DNA of 37,844 nucleotides from Polaribacter sp. (GCA_018663625.1 JABJPX010000029.1:1-37844), one strand, 5' to 3'; shown: positions 16,980 to 25,875, counted from the stretch's first letter. Made by a program: numbers and translations. The notes: a model not told the origin generated them from the letters alone.

Positions 16980-17987
16980 TTGAAGAAAAATCTATTTTTT
17001 ACAATTGCTTTATTTCTGATATCCTTCTTGGTAAATTCCCAAGAAGTACCCGTGAAATTAATTCAGCCACCAACATTAAAAAAAGGCGATACCATTGCAA
17101 TTGTTGCACCTGCAGGAATTTTAAAAAATAAAGTCGAAGTGATTGAAAAAGCAATAGCACTTTTAGAAAGCTGGGGTTTACAGGTCGTATTGGGAGAAAA
17201 TATGTTTAATAACGGGAAGCATTTTTCAGGAACAGACAAAGAACGAGCTGCCGATTTTCAAAAAGCCTTAGACAACCCAAACATCAAAGCAATTTGGGCA
17301 GCAAGAGGAGGATATGGTTCCGTAAGAATTTTAGAGACCCTCGACTTTTCACAATTTCAAACCAACCCCAAATGGATTATTGGATATTCAGACATTACTG
17401 CTTTCCACAATCACATACATAATCTAGGCGTAGAAACCATTCACGCAATGATGGCCACCAGCTTGCAGAATGAAGATACAGAAATTATTGAAACCATTGC
17501 CACTTTTAAAAAAGCCCTCTTTGGGGAAGAACTTACCTATGAAATACCCGCTTCTCTTTACAATAGAATGGGTGTTTTATCAACGCCAATAAACGCGCTA
17601 AAAGGACAATTAGTCGGTGGAAACCTTGCCATTTTAGCCTCTATGCTGGGCTCTGAAAGTCAAATTAATACAGATCAAAAAATCTTATTTATTGAGGAAA
17701 TAGGTGAATATAAATACAGTATCGACCGGATGTTACAAAGCCTAAAAAGAGCGGGGTATTTTAAAAATGTAAACGCCGTAATTGTTGGTGATATTTCCAA
17801 TATCAAACAAAATACTACAAAGTGGGGAAGCACTATTGAAGAACTTATTTTAGAGAGTATTCCTGAAAAAATCCCTGTTTTATTTGGTTTTCCTGCAGGC
17901 CATGAAACCACCAATAACGCCCTAATTATGGGGAGAAATGTACTCCTTGAATTTGATACAACAACCATAACCATAAGTTTTGATTAA
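16980..17987 (+). CDS. LD-carboxypeptidase (peptidase family S66), exported
   Basis: Cleaves the L-Lys/DAP-D-Ala bond of murein tetrapeptides during peptidoglycan recycling or remodelling. The 335 residues begin with a signal peptide (about 1-20, ending VNSQ), so it acts outside the cytoplasm, unlike cytoplasmic E. coli LdcA. The Ser-Glu-His triad is visible: S137 in GYSDITAF, E240 or E241 in FIEEIGEYKY, and H309 in FPAGHETTN. Start codon is TTG: the KK plus hydrophobic signal follows at once and the next in-frame ATG lies deep in the domain. It overlaps the start of the following symporter gene by 8 bases. Confidence 0.9.
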   Translation: MKKNLFFTIALFLISFLVNSQEVPVKLIQPPTLKKGDTIAIVAPAGILKNKVEVIEKAIALLESWGLQVVLGENMFNNGKHFSGTDKERAADFQKALDNPNIKAIWAARGGYGSVRILETLDFSQFQTNPKWIIGYSDITAFHNHIHNLGVETIHAMMATSLQNEDTEIIETIATFKKALFGEELTYEIPASLYNRMGVLSTPINALKGQLVGGNLAILASMLGSESQINTDQKILFIEEIGEYKYSIDRMLQSLKRAGYFKNVNAVIVGDISNIKQNTTKWGSTIEELILESIPEKIPVLFGFPAGHETTNNALIMGRNVLLEFDTTTITISFD

Positions 17988-19359
17988 AAATGTCGAAAAT
18001 TTTATTGCAGATTTCTCCACTTTTGTTTGGGGGCCGCCTTTGGTGTTTTTATTAATCGGAGGAGGGATATTCCTTTTAATTTATTCAAAGTTTTTACCTT
18101 TTAGATACTTAGGACACGCAATACAAGTATTGCGAGGTACCTATGACAATCCAAATGATACAGGTGAAATCACCCATTTTCAAGCATTGTCTACCGCGCT
18201 TTCATCAACCATTGGTATGGGGAATATTGCAGGTGTAGCCGTTGCAATTTCTGTAGGAGGACCCGGCGCTATGTTTTGGATGTGGATGAGTGCCATAGTT
18301 GGAATGAGTACTAAATTTTTTACTTCGACGCTTGCCATTATGTATCGAGGAAAAGATAGTAATGGCGATCTTCAAGGTGGACCCATGTATTTTATTACGG
18401 AAGGTTTGGGAAAATCTTGGAAACCTTTGGCTGTGATTTTTTGTGTTTTTGGAATGTTTGGTGCCCTTCCCGTGGTAAATGTCAATCAACTCACCCAAGC
18501 AATCAATGATATTATTTTAGTGCCAAACGGATTCACGATAAGTTTTGGAACCAACTTGACTATTGCGCTCCTTTTATTAGTTTTAACTTCGATTATTATG
18601 TATGGTGGGTTAAAACGAATAGGGAGTACGGCCGCTAAAATGGTGCCATCTATGGTACTTCTTTATTTTGTTTTTGTGATGATTATTTTAATAACGAATT
18701 ATGAAGTAGTGCCAAAATATTTGTCAATGATGGTTACAGATGCTTTTGCAGCAGACAATTTTAAAGGAGATCCAATGTTTGGAGGTGTTTTAGGAGCTTT
18801 AATTTTACACGGTGTTCGAAGAGGTGCATTTTCTAACGAAGCAGGTATTGGAACAGCTGCATTAGCGCACGGAGCAGCTAAAACAGAAGAACCGGTTCGA
18901 GAAGGCTTGGTCGCAATGTTGGGGCCAGCAATAGATACTATTGTTGTTTGTACACTTACCGCACTCGCAATACTTGTAACAGGTGTCTGGGAAACAACTT
19001 CGGACAATGGTGTAAGTCTAACTGCTGCTGCTTTTGGAGCTGCAATGCCTGGAATTGGGCCTTATTTGTTAATGATTTGTGTCTTTATATTCAGCCTTTC
19101 ATCGTTGTTTTCTTATTCCTATTATGGAACCAAATGTTTGTCCTTTTTAATCGGCTCAGACAAAAAACACTACTATAATTATATATACATTCTCAGTATT
19201 ATTTTAGCAGCGACTACCCCGTTTAGCATGATGCTCAACTTTATTGATGGCGCCTTTGCTTTAATGGCAATACCCACTATGATTTCTACCTTTATTTTAG
19301 CGCCCAAAGTGATCAAAGAAATTAAGCGGTATACGCAAAAATTAAAAGAAACTCAATAA
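17980..19359 (+). CDS. Sodium:alanine symporter, AGCS family
   Basis: A 459-residue transporter with about ten membrane helices. AGCS signatures are FQALSTALSSTIGMGNIAGVA near residues 68-88, GGPMYFITEGLG, and the RRGAFSNEAGIGTAALAHGAA region. It imports alanine or glycine with Na+. The likely start is a TTG overlapping the LD-carboxypeptidase stop (TTGATTAA), and no upstream ATG exists in frame, so the exact start is uncertain. Coupling to an LD-carboxypeptidase that releases D-alanine from murein suggests the pair salvages alanine; that functional link is inference. Confidence 0.92.
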   Translation: MIKNVENFIADFSTFVWGPPLVFLLIGGGIFLLIYSKFLPFRYLGHAIQVLRGTYDNPNDTGEITHFQALSTALSSTIGMGNIAGVAVAISVGGPGAMFWMWMSAIVGMSTKFFTSTLAIMYRGKDSNGDLQGGPMYFITEGLGKSWKPLAVIFCVFGMFGALPVVNVNQLTQAINDIILVPNGFTISFGTNLTIALLLLVLTSIIMYGGLKRIGSTAAKMVPSMVLLYFVFVMIILITNYEVVPKYLSMMVTDAFAADNFKGDPMFGGVLGALILHGVRRGAFSNEAGIGTAALAHGAAKTEEPVREGLVAMLGPAIDTIVVCTLTALAILVTGVWETTSDNGVSLTAAAFGAAMPGIGPYLLMICVFIFSLSSLFSYSYYGTKCLSFLIGSDKKHYYNYIYILSIILAATTPFSMMLNFIDGAFALMAIPTMISTFILAPKVIKEIKRYTQKLKETQ

Positions 19360-19362
19360 TGT

Positions 19363-19722
19363 ATGGCAGCGCACAACGAACTTGGAGAAAAAGGAGAACT
19401 ACTTGCAATTGATTACTTAATTAAAAACAAGTATCAAATTTTGGAAGTGAATTACCGTTTTTTAAAAGCAGAAGTAGATATCATTGCTCAGAAAGAAAAT
19501 GTCTTAGCCGTTGTAGAAGTAAAAACACGTTCTTCCGATTATTTTGGAAATCCGCAAGACTTTGTAAATCCTAAAAAAATAAAATTACTCCTTTCAGCAA
19601 TTGACAATTATGTGATAGAAAGAGATCTCGATGTTGAGGTACGTTTTGATATTATTGCAATTATTCATCAAAAGAATACAACTAAGATAGAACATTTAAA
19701 AGACGCATTTCTTCACTTTTAA
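19363..19722 (+). CDS. YraN family protein (UPF0102), predicted nuclease fold
   Basis: A 119-residue protein of the YraN/UPF0102 family, with a PD-(D/E)xK-like core: E37/D39 in AEVDII and E52-V-K54 in VVEVKTRSS. N-terminal GEKGELLAIDYL is typical. The fold predicts a Holliday-junction-resolvase-type nuclease, but no activity is firmly established for the family. It starts 3 bases after the symporter stop, so it is co-transcribed. Its stop codon overlaps that of the convergent thioredoxin-like gene by 4 bases. Confidence 0.9.
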   Translation: MAAHNELGEKGELLAIDYLIKNKYQILEVNYRFLKAEVDIIAQKENVLAVVEVKTRSSDYFGNPQDFVNPKKIKLLLSAIDNYVIERDLDVEVRFDIIAIIHQKNTTKIEHLKDAFLHF

Positions 19723-21089
19723 AGTTGTTCTAAAAATATCTTTAAATCTTTCAATAAGACTGGTTTTCCAATAATTTTCTTGTTTTTGTCGAGGACGAAA
19801 TAGTTTGGAGTCGCATTGATATTATAGGTAACCGCTGTCTCGTTTTGCCATTTTTTCAACCCTAAAACATGATGCCAATTTGGTAAATCGGTTTTCATTT
19901 TTTTCCATCGTGCATCGTTTTTTTCCATCGCAAAAGCAATTACTTTTAGCGATTTGTTTCCTTGAAGATGGGTGTATAACTGTGGGATTTCAGTTAAACA
20001 GTGCGAGCAATCTGTACTCCAAAAAATGAGTAGATAATTTTCAGCACTATTTAGGGTAGAAAGTTGAAGGGTCTTTCCATTTTCTGTCCAAGAAAAATCG
20101 GGTGCTATGCGACCAATTTCAGCAGCAAATAGCTTCATTTTCTGAGTGATGAATTCTTGATCTTGAATACTTTTAGGGAGTTTTTTATATTGACCTTCTA
20201 GTAAGTAATCAATACTTTCTAGGCTATTGATTGTTTCAAATTGTGCGATTAAAAAAACAATGATGTCTTTTTTATATTGAGGATCTTTTATTTTAGATAG
20301 AACAACGTCAATTGATTTTTTAAATAAATTGTTTTGTTGTGTTTGATCATCTGAGTAATTGATATAAAAAACATACTCTATAATTTTATTGGTTAAAAAA
20401 GTAGAGTTGATTAATGTTGTATGAGAAAAATCGATATTATCAAAAAAAGAGGTTGTCATATTTGTCATATACGCTTGGGGCGTTTTTATGATTTCTGAAG
20501 GAATTTCTCTTATAGAATTTTTTACAAAAGGGTAGACATACATTCCTTTTGAACGGTTTAAAAACTTCTTTTGAATCGCCGTTACTTCTGTTGTTGCTTT
20601 TTTGTATTCGGCATCTAAAACCAGTGTTTTGTTTCTTAAAACAGCAATTTGGATAGAATCTAATTTTTGCTGTTTTAGAGAAAATGCTTTCAAATACTTT
20701 CTGTAAAGAATATTTTCTTTCGAATCAGAAAACAATACGGTTGCCTCTGGATAATCTGGGTGAAATGTAAAATTGATGTTTTCTTGATTAAAAATAAAAT
20801 CAACAGAACCAGCTCCTTTCAATCGATATGTAACCCTGTAAGTGCCACTTTTTGCTGTAGGCGGGAGGGTGAAAGAAAAAGTGCCGACAGCTACTTTTTT
20901 CCCATTGGTAAGTAGTGAATCTTTTTTAATCGTTGTGTTTGCGACAAAGACCTGTTGGGTGCTTTCAATTTTATAGAGGATGACCCAGTCACTTTCTAAC
21001 CCTTTTGTTAGGGTTCCGTTGATTGAAAATTGAGCATAACTAAATGTGGAGCAAAAGAGGAGAAACAAGCAAATTTTTTTCATTTTCAA
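19719..21089 (-). CDS. TlpA-like exported thioredoxin-fold protein
   Basis: A 456-residue protein with an N-terminal signal peptide (cleavage probably after SYA). A beta-rich DUF4369-like domain (about 20-120) and a helical middle region follow. The C-terminal thioredoxin domain has the active-site pair C361-S-H-C364 in FWSTDCSHC and a cis-proline in NATPNYFVLD. Bacteroidota have many such periplasmic or membrane-associated TlpA/ResA-like disulfide reductases; the client protein is unknown. A -7 box, TATTTTTG, lies 39 bases upstream on its strand. Confidence 0.85.
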   Translation of the reverse strand: MKMKKICLFLLFCSTFSYAQFSINGTLTKGLESDWVILYKIESTQQVFVANTTIKKDSLLTNGKKVAVGTFSFTLPPTAKSGTYRVTYRLKGAGSVDFIFNQENINFTFHPDYPEATVLFSDSKENILYRKYLKAFSLKQQKLDSIQIAVLRNKTLVLDAEYKKATTEVTAIQKKFLNRSKGMYVYPFVKNSIREIPSEIIKTPQAYMTNMTTSFFDNIDFSHTTLINSTFLTNKIIEYVFYINYSDDQTQQNNLFKKSIDVVLSKIKDPQYKKDIIVFLIAQFETINSLESIDYLLEGQYKKLPKSIQDQEFITQKMKLFAAEIGRIAPDFSWTENGKTLQLSTLNSAENYLLIFWSTDCSHCLTEIPQLYTHLQGNKSLKVIAFAMEKNDARWKKMKTDLPNWHHVLGLKKWQNETAVTYNINATPNYFVLDKNKKIIGKPVLLKDLKIFLEQL

Positions 21090-21128
21090 AGAGGTTTTAA
21101 TAGATTAAATACCGTTCAATAAGCGCTC

Positions 21129-21165
21129 CAAAAATACTAATTCTCCATTAAAAAGGTTATATTTA
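21129..21165. promoter_or_regulatory. Divergent -7 boxes for the TlpA-like gene and the SDR gene
   Basis: On the minus strand TATTTTTG (21136-21129) matches the consensus exactly and serves the TlpA-like gene. On the plus strand TATATTTA (21158-21165) is one base off and lies 16 bases before the SDR ATG. The boxes point away from each other in the 92-base spacer. Confidence 0.4.
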
Positions 21166-21181
21166 GCTTAAAAATAAGAAA

Positions 21182-21976
21182 ATGGGTTTTTCTAATAAAG
21201 TCGTTTGGATTACAGGCGCTTCTTCAGGCATTGGTAAGGCATTGGCAATTGAATTATCAAAACAAAATGCCATCTTAATTTTGTCTTCCAGAAAAACAGC
21301 TGCTTTAGAATTGGTGAAACAGTCTTGTGCTGATCCTTCAAAAGTAAAAATTCTAGCATTAGATTTAGAAGAGCCTAAAACATTACACCAGAAAGTAACT
21401 GCTGCGATTACGCTCTTTGGCGGGGTAGACATTTTGGTTAATAATGGAGGGGTTAGTCAACGCTCATTTGCCAAAGACACGGATTTTTCTGTTGACAAAC
21501 GAATTATGGATATTAATTATTTAGGCACCATTGCCTTAACAAAAGCACTGCTGCCTCATTTTATCGCCAAAAGAAGCGGACATTTTGTAACAACCACGAG
21601 TATTGTTGGTAAAATTGGTACCCCTTTACGTTCCTCTTATGCTGCTTCTAAACACGCACTTCATGGGTTTTTTGATAGTTTGCGCGCAGAAGTTTATGAA
21701 GATCATATTGCGGTTACTTTAGTGTGCCCAGGTTTTGTAACTACCAATGTTTCAAGAAATGCTTTAACGGGAGATGGTTCTCCACAACAAACCATGGATA
21801 AAGCCACTCAAAATGGAATTGCACCAGTACATTTCGCAAAATTAATGGCGAAGGCGATACAACAGAAAAAAGAGGAGGTTTATATTGCCGGTTTCAAAGA
21901 GAAACTCGCTGTTTTTGTAAAACGAATGTTCCCAAAACTCTTGTCAAAAATGATTCGAAAATTGTCAGTTACTTAA
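21182..21976 (+). CDS. Short-chain dehydrogenase/reductase (SDR), DHRS7-like
   Basis: Classical SDR of 264 residues: the cofactor motif TGASSGIG at 11-18, NNGG at 87-90 (usual NNAG), catalytic S140 and the Y153-xxx-K157 pair in SSYAASKHA. The SSR following the second beta strand (35-37) suggests NADP preference. The C-terminus has a basic amphipathic stretch (VKRMFPKLLSKMIRKL) that could touch membrane. The substrate is unknown; similar proteins act on lipids, ketones or sugars. Its 3' end overlaps the convergent downstream gene by 8 bases. Confidence 0.92.
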   Translation: MGFSNKVVWITGASSGIGKALAIELSKQNAILILSSRKTAALELVKQSCADPSKVKILALDLEEPKTLHQKVTAAITLFGGVDILVNNGGVSQRSFAKDTDFSVDKRIMDINYLGTIALTKALLPHFIAKRSGHFVTTTSIVGKIGTPLRSSYAASKHALHGFFDSLRAEVYEDHIAVTLVCPGFVTTNVSRNALTGDGSPQQTMDKATQNGIAPVHFAKLMAKAIQQKKEEVYIAGFKEKLAVFVKRMFPKLLSKMIRKLSVT

Positions 21977-22325
21977 AAAACCCAATTCCTTCAAAATAAC
22001 TTACAATTGCTTCCTTCATTAACACCGTTTGTTCCCCTGCTTTTAAGTGAGGTAAGTCTGTGATGGTTTTATAATGCGGCCATCCATCTGTATCATAATA
22101 ATCAAATTCATAATACCCATAAGGTTCTAAAAGTTTACAAATTGCAATGTGCATTAAGTTTACTTTTTCATCCTTTTTAAACACTCTATGCCCTTTTCCT
22201 AATTCTTGTACTCCAATAAGATATATGATGGAGTCCAAATCAATCGCATCTCCATCTGCAAATTGTGTAGAAAGTTTTTTAACCAACAATTCCCATTTCT
22301 CTTTTAATTCAGTGTTTTTTGACAT
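21969..22325 (-). CDS. Conserved-looking hypothetical protein, 118 residues
   Basis: I do not recognise a family. It is a soluble, acidic protein with a helical N-terminus (KEKWELLVKKL), a central IDLDSIIYLIGVQELGKGHR segment and an aromatic patch (YGYYEFDYYDTDGWPHY). The regular composition, an ATG with a good -7 box upstream (TATCTTTA, 22353-22346) and flavobacterial codon use support a real gene. The stop lies inside the 3' end of the SDR gene. No function can be proposed. Confidence 0.75.
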   Translation of the reverse strand: MSKNTELKEKWELLVKKLSTQFADGDAIDLDSIIYLIGVQELGKGHRVFKKDEKVNLMHIAICKLLEPYGYYEFDYYDTDGWPHYKTITDLPHLKAGEQTVLMKEAIVSYFEGIGFFK

Positions 22326-22345
22326 CAGGTGTTTTTATAAGGTGG

Positions 22346-22395
22346 TAAAGATACAAACGTGCTTTTTATAATGTGGAAAAAAATATGTAGGTTTG
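22346..22395. promoter_or_regulatory. Back-to-back -7 boxes for the 118-residue gene and cvpA
   Basis: Minus strand: TATCTTTA (22353-22346), one mismatch, 20 bases from its ATG. Plus strand: TAGGTTTG (22388-22395), exact match, 16 bases from the cvpA ATG at 22412. Confidence 0.5.
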
Positions 22396-22411
22396 ATAAA
22401 AATTATTAAAA

Positions 22412-22927
22412 ATGAATATTTTTGATATTGTCATTGCTGCCCTTTTACTCTTTGGATTCGTTCGAGGTATCATGAAAGGTCTTTTCGTTGAGGTTGCTTC
22501 ATTGGCTGCTTTAATCATTGGTGTATATGGTTCTATCCATTTCTCCTATTTTATTTCAGATTATTTAAAAGATAGTGTTTCCTGGAGCGAGGAGTATATT
22601 TCCTTAGCAGCTTTTGCGGGTACTTTTGTTATTATTATCGTTGTCATTGCGCTTGCAGGAAAATTATTGACCAAATTAGCAGATTTTGCTGCTTTAGGCT
22701 TTTTAAATAAAGGATTGGGAGGCCTTTTTGGAGCTTTAAAAATAGGCCTTATTTTGAGCGTTATTTTTATCTTTTTTGGTAAAATGAACAACACCATTCC
22801 CTTTGTTAAAAAAGAAACGTTAGACGATTCAATTTTATATGCACCTGTCAAGAAAATTGCACCGCTTATTTTTCCTTCCATAATAAAAGAAGATACAGCC
22901 GATGAGCTGCTTCAAGAAATTATATAA
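22412..22927 (+). CDS. CvpA family membrane protein
   Basis: A 171-residue protein with four predicted membrane helices and the CvpA opening, FDIVIAALLLFGFVRGIMKG. It also has the GLLNKGLGGLFGALKIG-like segment (here FLNKGLGGLFGALK) before the last helix. CvpA homologues are inner-membrane proteins first linked to colicin V production and now to envelope stress tolerance. It is a single-gene unit, ending at a strong terminator some 160 bases downstream. Confidence 0.88.
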   Translation: MNIFDIVIAALLLFGFVRGIMKGLFVEVASLAALIIGVYGSIHFSYFISDYLKDSVSWSEEYISLAAFAGTFVIIIVVIALAGKLLTKLADFAALGFLNKGLGGLFGALKIGLILSVIFIFFGKMNNTIPFVKKETLDDSILYAPVKKIAPLIFPSIIKEDTADELLQEII

Positions 22928-23081
22928 TGTTTCTTTCTGATTTCTCTGGAAATTCACTTTTCATAAATAAATGGTGATACGAGCAGGTATTGCTTTAGAA
23001 ACATTGCCTTATTAGTTGTCAGAACTCAAATCATAATAATTCCTTCAAAGAGAATTCTTTTTCAGTAGTTAAAATTTTTTC

Positions 23082-23116
23082 AAAAAAAAAGCCAATCGCT
23101 TACGATTGGCTTTTTT
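23082..23116. terminator. Bidirectional terminator between cvpA and the carbonic anhydrase
   Basis: GCCAATCG (23091-23098), loop CTTA, CGATTGGC (23103-23110), with A9 before and T6 after. Perfect 8-bp G/C-containing stem extended by A-T pairs; it can act on both convergent transcripts. The 150 bases between the cvpA stop and this element hold no gene that I can see. Confidence 0.9.
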
Positions 23117-23132
23117 GAACGTTTTTTGGGGA

Positions 23133-23759
23133 CTAATAAAAAGTAACAACACCGTTGTTGATGTCATACATAGCGCCGACTATTTTGATAGCATTGCTGT
23201 CTTCCAATTCTTTTAAAACAGGGCTTTGTGTTCTGATATTATCAATGGTTAAGTGTACATTTTTTGCTGCTACTTCATTGACAAAGTCTATGTTTTTTGA
23301 ATTTCGTAAACTTGGGTCACTTGGAGATGTCACTGCGTTTACTGCTGGTTTTATTTTGCTTAGTAAAGCGGTTAAGTTTCCTAATTTTGCGTCATCACAA
23401 GCCCCTTTAACGGCACCACAAGCAGTATGCCCTAAAACAACAACTACTTTTGTACCTGCTAATTTGCATGCAAATTCCATACTTCCTAAGATGTCTTCAT
23501 TCACGAAATTCCCAGCAACTCTCGCACTAAAAATATCGCCAATTCCTTGATCAAAAATAATTTCTGAAGATACGCGTGAATCGATACAGCTTAAAATCGT
23601 TGCAAAAGGATATTGACCCGTACTTGTATCGCTAACTTGTGCTAACAAATCTCTAGATACTTCTTTGTTTTTCACAAAACGAGCGTTTCCTTCTTTAAGT
23701 AATTCGATGGCCTTGTTTGGCGAAATTGCCGATTGTGTTTCTAATGTATGTGCTTTCAT
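23133..23759 (-). CDS. Beta-class carbonic anhydrase
   Basis: Interconverts CO2 and bicarbonate. The 208 residues contain the beta-class zinc site: C58, D60 and R62 in SCIDSRV, then H111 and C114 in GHTACGAVKGA. No signal peptide is seen, so it should be cytoplasmic. It lies 68 bases downstream of a SulP transporter on the same strand, the classic pairing in which a bicarbonate importer feeds or drains a carbonic anhydrase. It is the last gene before the terminator of the long minus-strand run. Confidence 0.95.
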   Translation of the reverse strand: MKAHTLETQSAISPNKAIELLKEGNARFVKNKEVSRDLLAQVSDTSTGQYPFATILSCIDSRVSSEIIFDQGIGDIFSARVAGNFVNEDILGSMEFACKLAGTKVVVVLGHTACGAVKGACDDAKLGNLTALLSKIKPAVNAVTSPSDPSLRNSKNIDFVNEVAAKNVHLTIDNIRTQSPVLKELEDSNAIKIVGAMYDINNGVVTFY

Positions 23760-23827
23760 AATATAATTTTTAATTGTTTTGTTTTAATAAGCAATTAAGC
23801 TCGTTAATATAATTTTAATTTTTTCCT

Positions 23828-25411
23828 TTAAGCAGATTTTTTAGAACCTAATTCAAAAAACTCAATATAACTTGAAGGGTTTTCTACAACTCCTCTTTCA
23901 GAGATAAGTTGAATATTAATTTCCCTTTCTTTCGCCTTAAGAGCGAAGTCTTCTAAAATTTCAATGATATCATTGTCTAAGTATCTTGTTTTTCTAACAT
24001 CCAATTCTAAGTAGCTTCCTTCTGGCAATCTATCTAGCTCATTTAAAATAGCTCCTTTGTTAAAAAAGGTTACTTCTTCTGCCAGCGTCATTTTAATTTT
24101 ATGGTTTCCATTGCTGTTATCTTCAATGTGGAGAAAGTGTGAGTTTTGGAAACTTTTGATTAAAATTACAACGATTCCGACTGCTAATCCTAAGCCAATT
24201 CCCACTAATAAATCAGTAAAAACAATTCCTAAAACGGTAACTGTAAAAGGAAGAAATTGCTTCCATCCTTGTTGGTACATCTTAATAAATAAGCCTGGTT
24301 TTGCTAACTTATATCCTACAATTAATAAAACGGCAGCCAATACAGAGAGTGGAATTTTATTTAGTAAGGTTGGAATTAAAAGGACCGATATTAATAATAA
24401 AAATCCATGAATAATTGCCGATAACTTTGTTCTACCACCCGATTGAATGTTTGCGGAACTTCTAACAATTACTTGAGTAATTGGCAATCCTCCAATCATT
24501 CCGGAGATAATATTTCCCGTTCCTTGAGCCAAGAGCTCTCTGTTGGTAGGGGTTACGTTTTTATGTGGATCTAATTTGTCAGTAGCTTCTACACACAATA
24601 AGGTTTCTAAACTTGCAACCAATGCGATGGTAAAACCAACAATCCAAACTTCTGGACTTGTAATCGCGTTGAAATTTGGAAAACTAAATTGTCCTAGGAA
24701 CATCTCTAAGTTGTCAGGCACTGGAACACTTACCAATAGCGATGCACCGATACCGTAGGCCGAATCTTGATCTGTTACATAGAAGTAAACAATACCAGCG
24801 ATAACAGCTACTAACGGTCCTTGAACTAATTGAAAGAAGCGTCCTTTTTTCGATAAAACATTGCTCCAAAGTAATAAGATGCCCAATCCAATAAAACCAA
24901 TAATTGTGGCTCCTAAACTGATGTTGTTTAAAGTTTTAAAGAGTTCTGAAAATGTATTTTCTCCGTCTACTTGAAAGAATGCAAAGTCTCCTTCTGGATT
25001 TGCATTGTAGCCAAAGAAATGAGGGATCTGTTTTAAAATAATGATGATTCCAATCCCTGTTAACATTCCTTTAATTACTGATGAAGGAAAGTAATACCCA
25101 ATAATCCCAGCCTTTAAAAATCCAAAGATTAATTGGATAATTCCTCCTAAAACGACCGCAACTAAAAAGTTTTCATATCCCCCTAAAGTGCCAATAGCAG
25201 TTAATACGATTGCTGCTAATCCAGCAGCAGGACCACTTACTCCAATTTTAGAACCACTAAGTCCACCGACAACAATTCCACCAATGATTCCAGCAATAAG
25301 CCCAGAAAATAGTGGCGCACCACTTGCCAATGCAATCCCTAAACATAAGGGTAATGCCACGAAAAAAACTACAATACTTGCGGGTAAATCGCTTTTAATA
25401 TATTTAAACAT
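23828..25411 (-). CDS. SulP family anion transporter with STAS domain, probable bicarbonate transporter
   Basis: A 527-residue transporter. The membrane part (about 1-400) has SulP hallmarks near the N-terminus (LPASIVVFFVALPLCLGIALASGA and SGPAAGLAAIV). A C-terminal cytoplasmic STAS domain covers about 430-520. The neighbouring carbonic anhydrase suggests bicarbonate (BicA-like), though sulfate or another anion cannot be excluded. Such SulP/carbonic anhydrase pairs are known from marine flavobacteria, where they are thought to support anaplerotic carbon fixation. A hairpin lies 17 bases upstream of the start codon. Confidence 0.9.
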   Translation of the reverse strand: MFKYIKSDLPASIVVFFVALPLCLGIALASGAPLFSGLIAGIIGGIVVGGLSGSKIGVSGPAAGLAAIVLTAIGTLGGYENFLVAVVLGGIIQLIFGFLKAGIIGYYFPSSVIKGMLTGIGIIIILKQIPHFFGYNANPEGDFAFFQVDGENTFSELFKTLNNISLGATIIGFIGLGILLLWSNVLSKKGRFFQLVQGPLVAVIAGIVYFYVTDQDSAYGIGASLLVSVPVPDNLEMFLGQFSFPNFNAITSPEVWIVGFTIALVASLETLLCVEATDKLDPHKNVTPTNRELLAQGTGNIISGMIGGLPITQVIVRSSANIQSGGRTKLSAIIHGFLLLISVLLIPTLLNKIPLSVLAAVLLIVGYKLAKPGLFIKMYQQGWKQFLPFTVTVLGIVFTDLLVGIGLGLAVGIVVILIKSFQNSHFLHIEDNSNGNHKIKMTLAEEVTFFNKGAILNELDRLPEGSYLELDVRKTRYLDNDIIEILEDFALKAKEREINIQLISERGVVENPSSYIEFFELGSKKSA

Positions 25412-25427
25412 AGATATGATATTTTGG

Positions 25428-25447
25428 CGCTCAATTTTTAATGAGCG
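25428..25447 (-). promoter_or_regulatory. Hairpin in the sulP leader
   Basis: CGCTCA (25428-25433) and TGAGCG (25442-25447) form a 6-bp G/C-rich stem with an A/T loop. In the sense of sulP no T-run follows, so it is not an ordinary terminator for the upstream genes. On the plus strand a T-rich run does follow, but no plus-strand gene ends there. A leader regulatory element or an antisense terminator is possible. Confidence 0.35.
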
Positions 25448-25488
25448 TTTATTTTTTTGATAAAATGTATGACTTTTTTAAGAATTAC

Positions 25489-25809
25489 TTATGAAATAAG
25501 TATTTTTTTGGGGGGAGGAGTATCTATTTTAGAATATTCTGAAAAGTAATATTTAGATCGAAAACGAATGTTTCTCTTTTCCTGAATTTTATTTAAATCA
25601 GAAACGCCATTCTGTGAAGTAGTAAGTAACTTTACTTCAGCATCTGTTTTAGATTCTTCACCATTCTTTCCTTCATTATTCTCCTCTTCTTCATTTAGAT
25701 CCAGGAAAATACTTATCTCTTGCGTCTCGTCCATCAAACTGATAACAGAAGGTGCTGTGAGAACAATGATAAATAAAAGTGAGAAAAAAAGGGCGATAAT
25801 AACTCTCAA
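25489..25809 (-). CDS. Small membrane-anchored acidic protein, unknown
   Basis: A 106-residue protein with one N-terminal hydrophobic helix (about 3-24). A strongly acidic low-complexity stretch rich in Glu and Asn follows (about 40-60), then a basic C-terminal part ending in a TPPPKK motif. No known domain is recognised. It lies 66 bases after batE and 77 before sulP, on the same strand, so it could be the last member of the bat operon. The amphipathic charge layout suggests a periplasmic tail or linker. Confidence 0.65.
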   Translation of the reverse strand: MRVIIALFFSLLFIIVLTAPSVISLMDETQEISIFLDLNEEEENNEGKNGEESKTDAEVKLLTTSQNGVSDLNKIQEKRNIRFRSKYYFSEYSKIDTPPPKKILIS

Positions 25810-25875
25810 ATAAATTCAATTCTAAATTAGTCGACAAATTTAAAAAACAAATTCAAATAAACTGTTAAATAAAAT

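Noticed and set aside
22928..23081. Possible small RNA between cvpA and its terminator
   Set aside because: Only a weak AATTC/GAATT repeat and no promoter box; more likely an untranslated 3' region.
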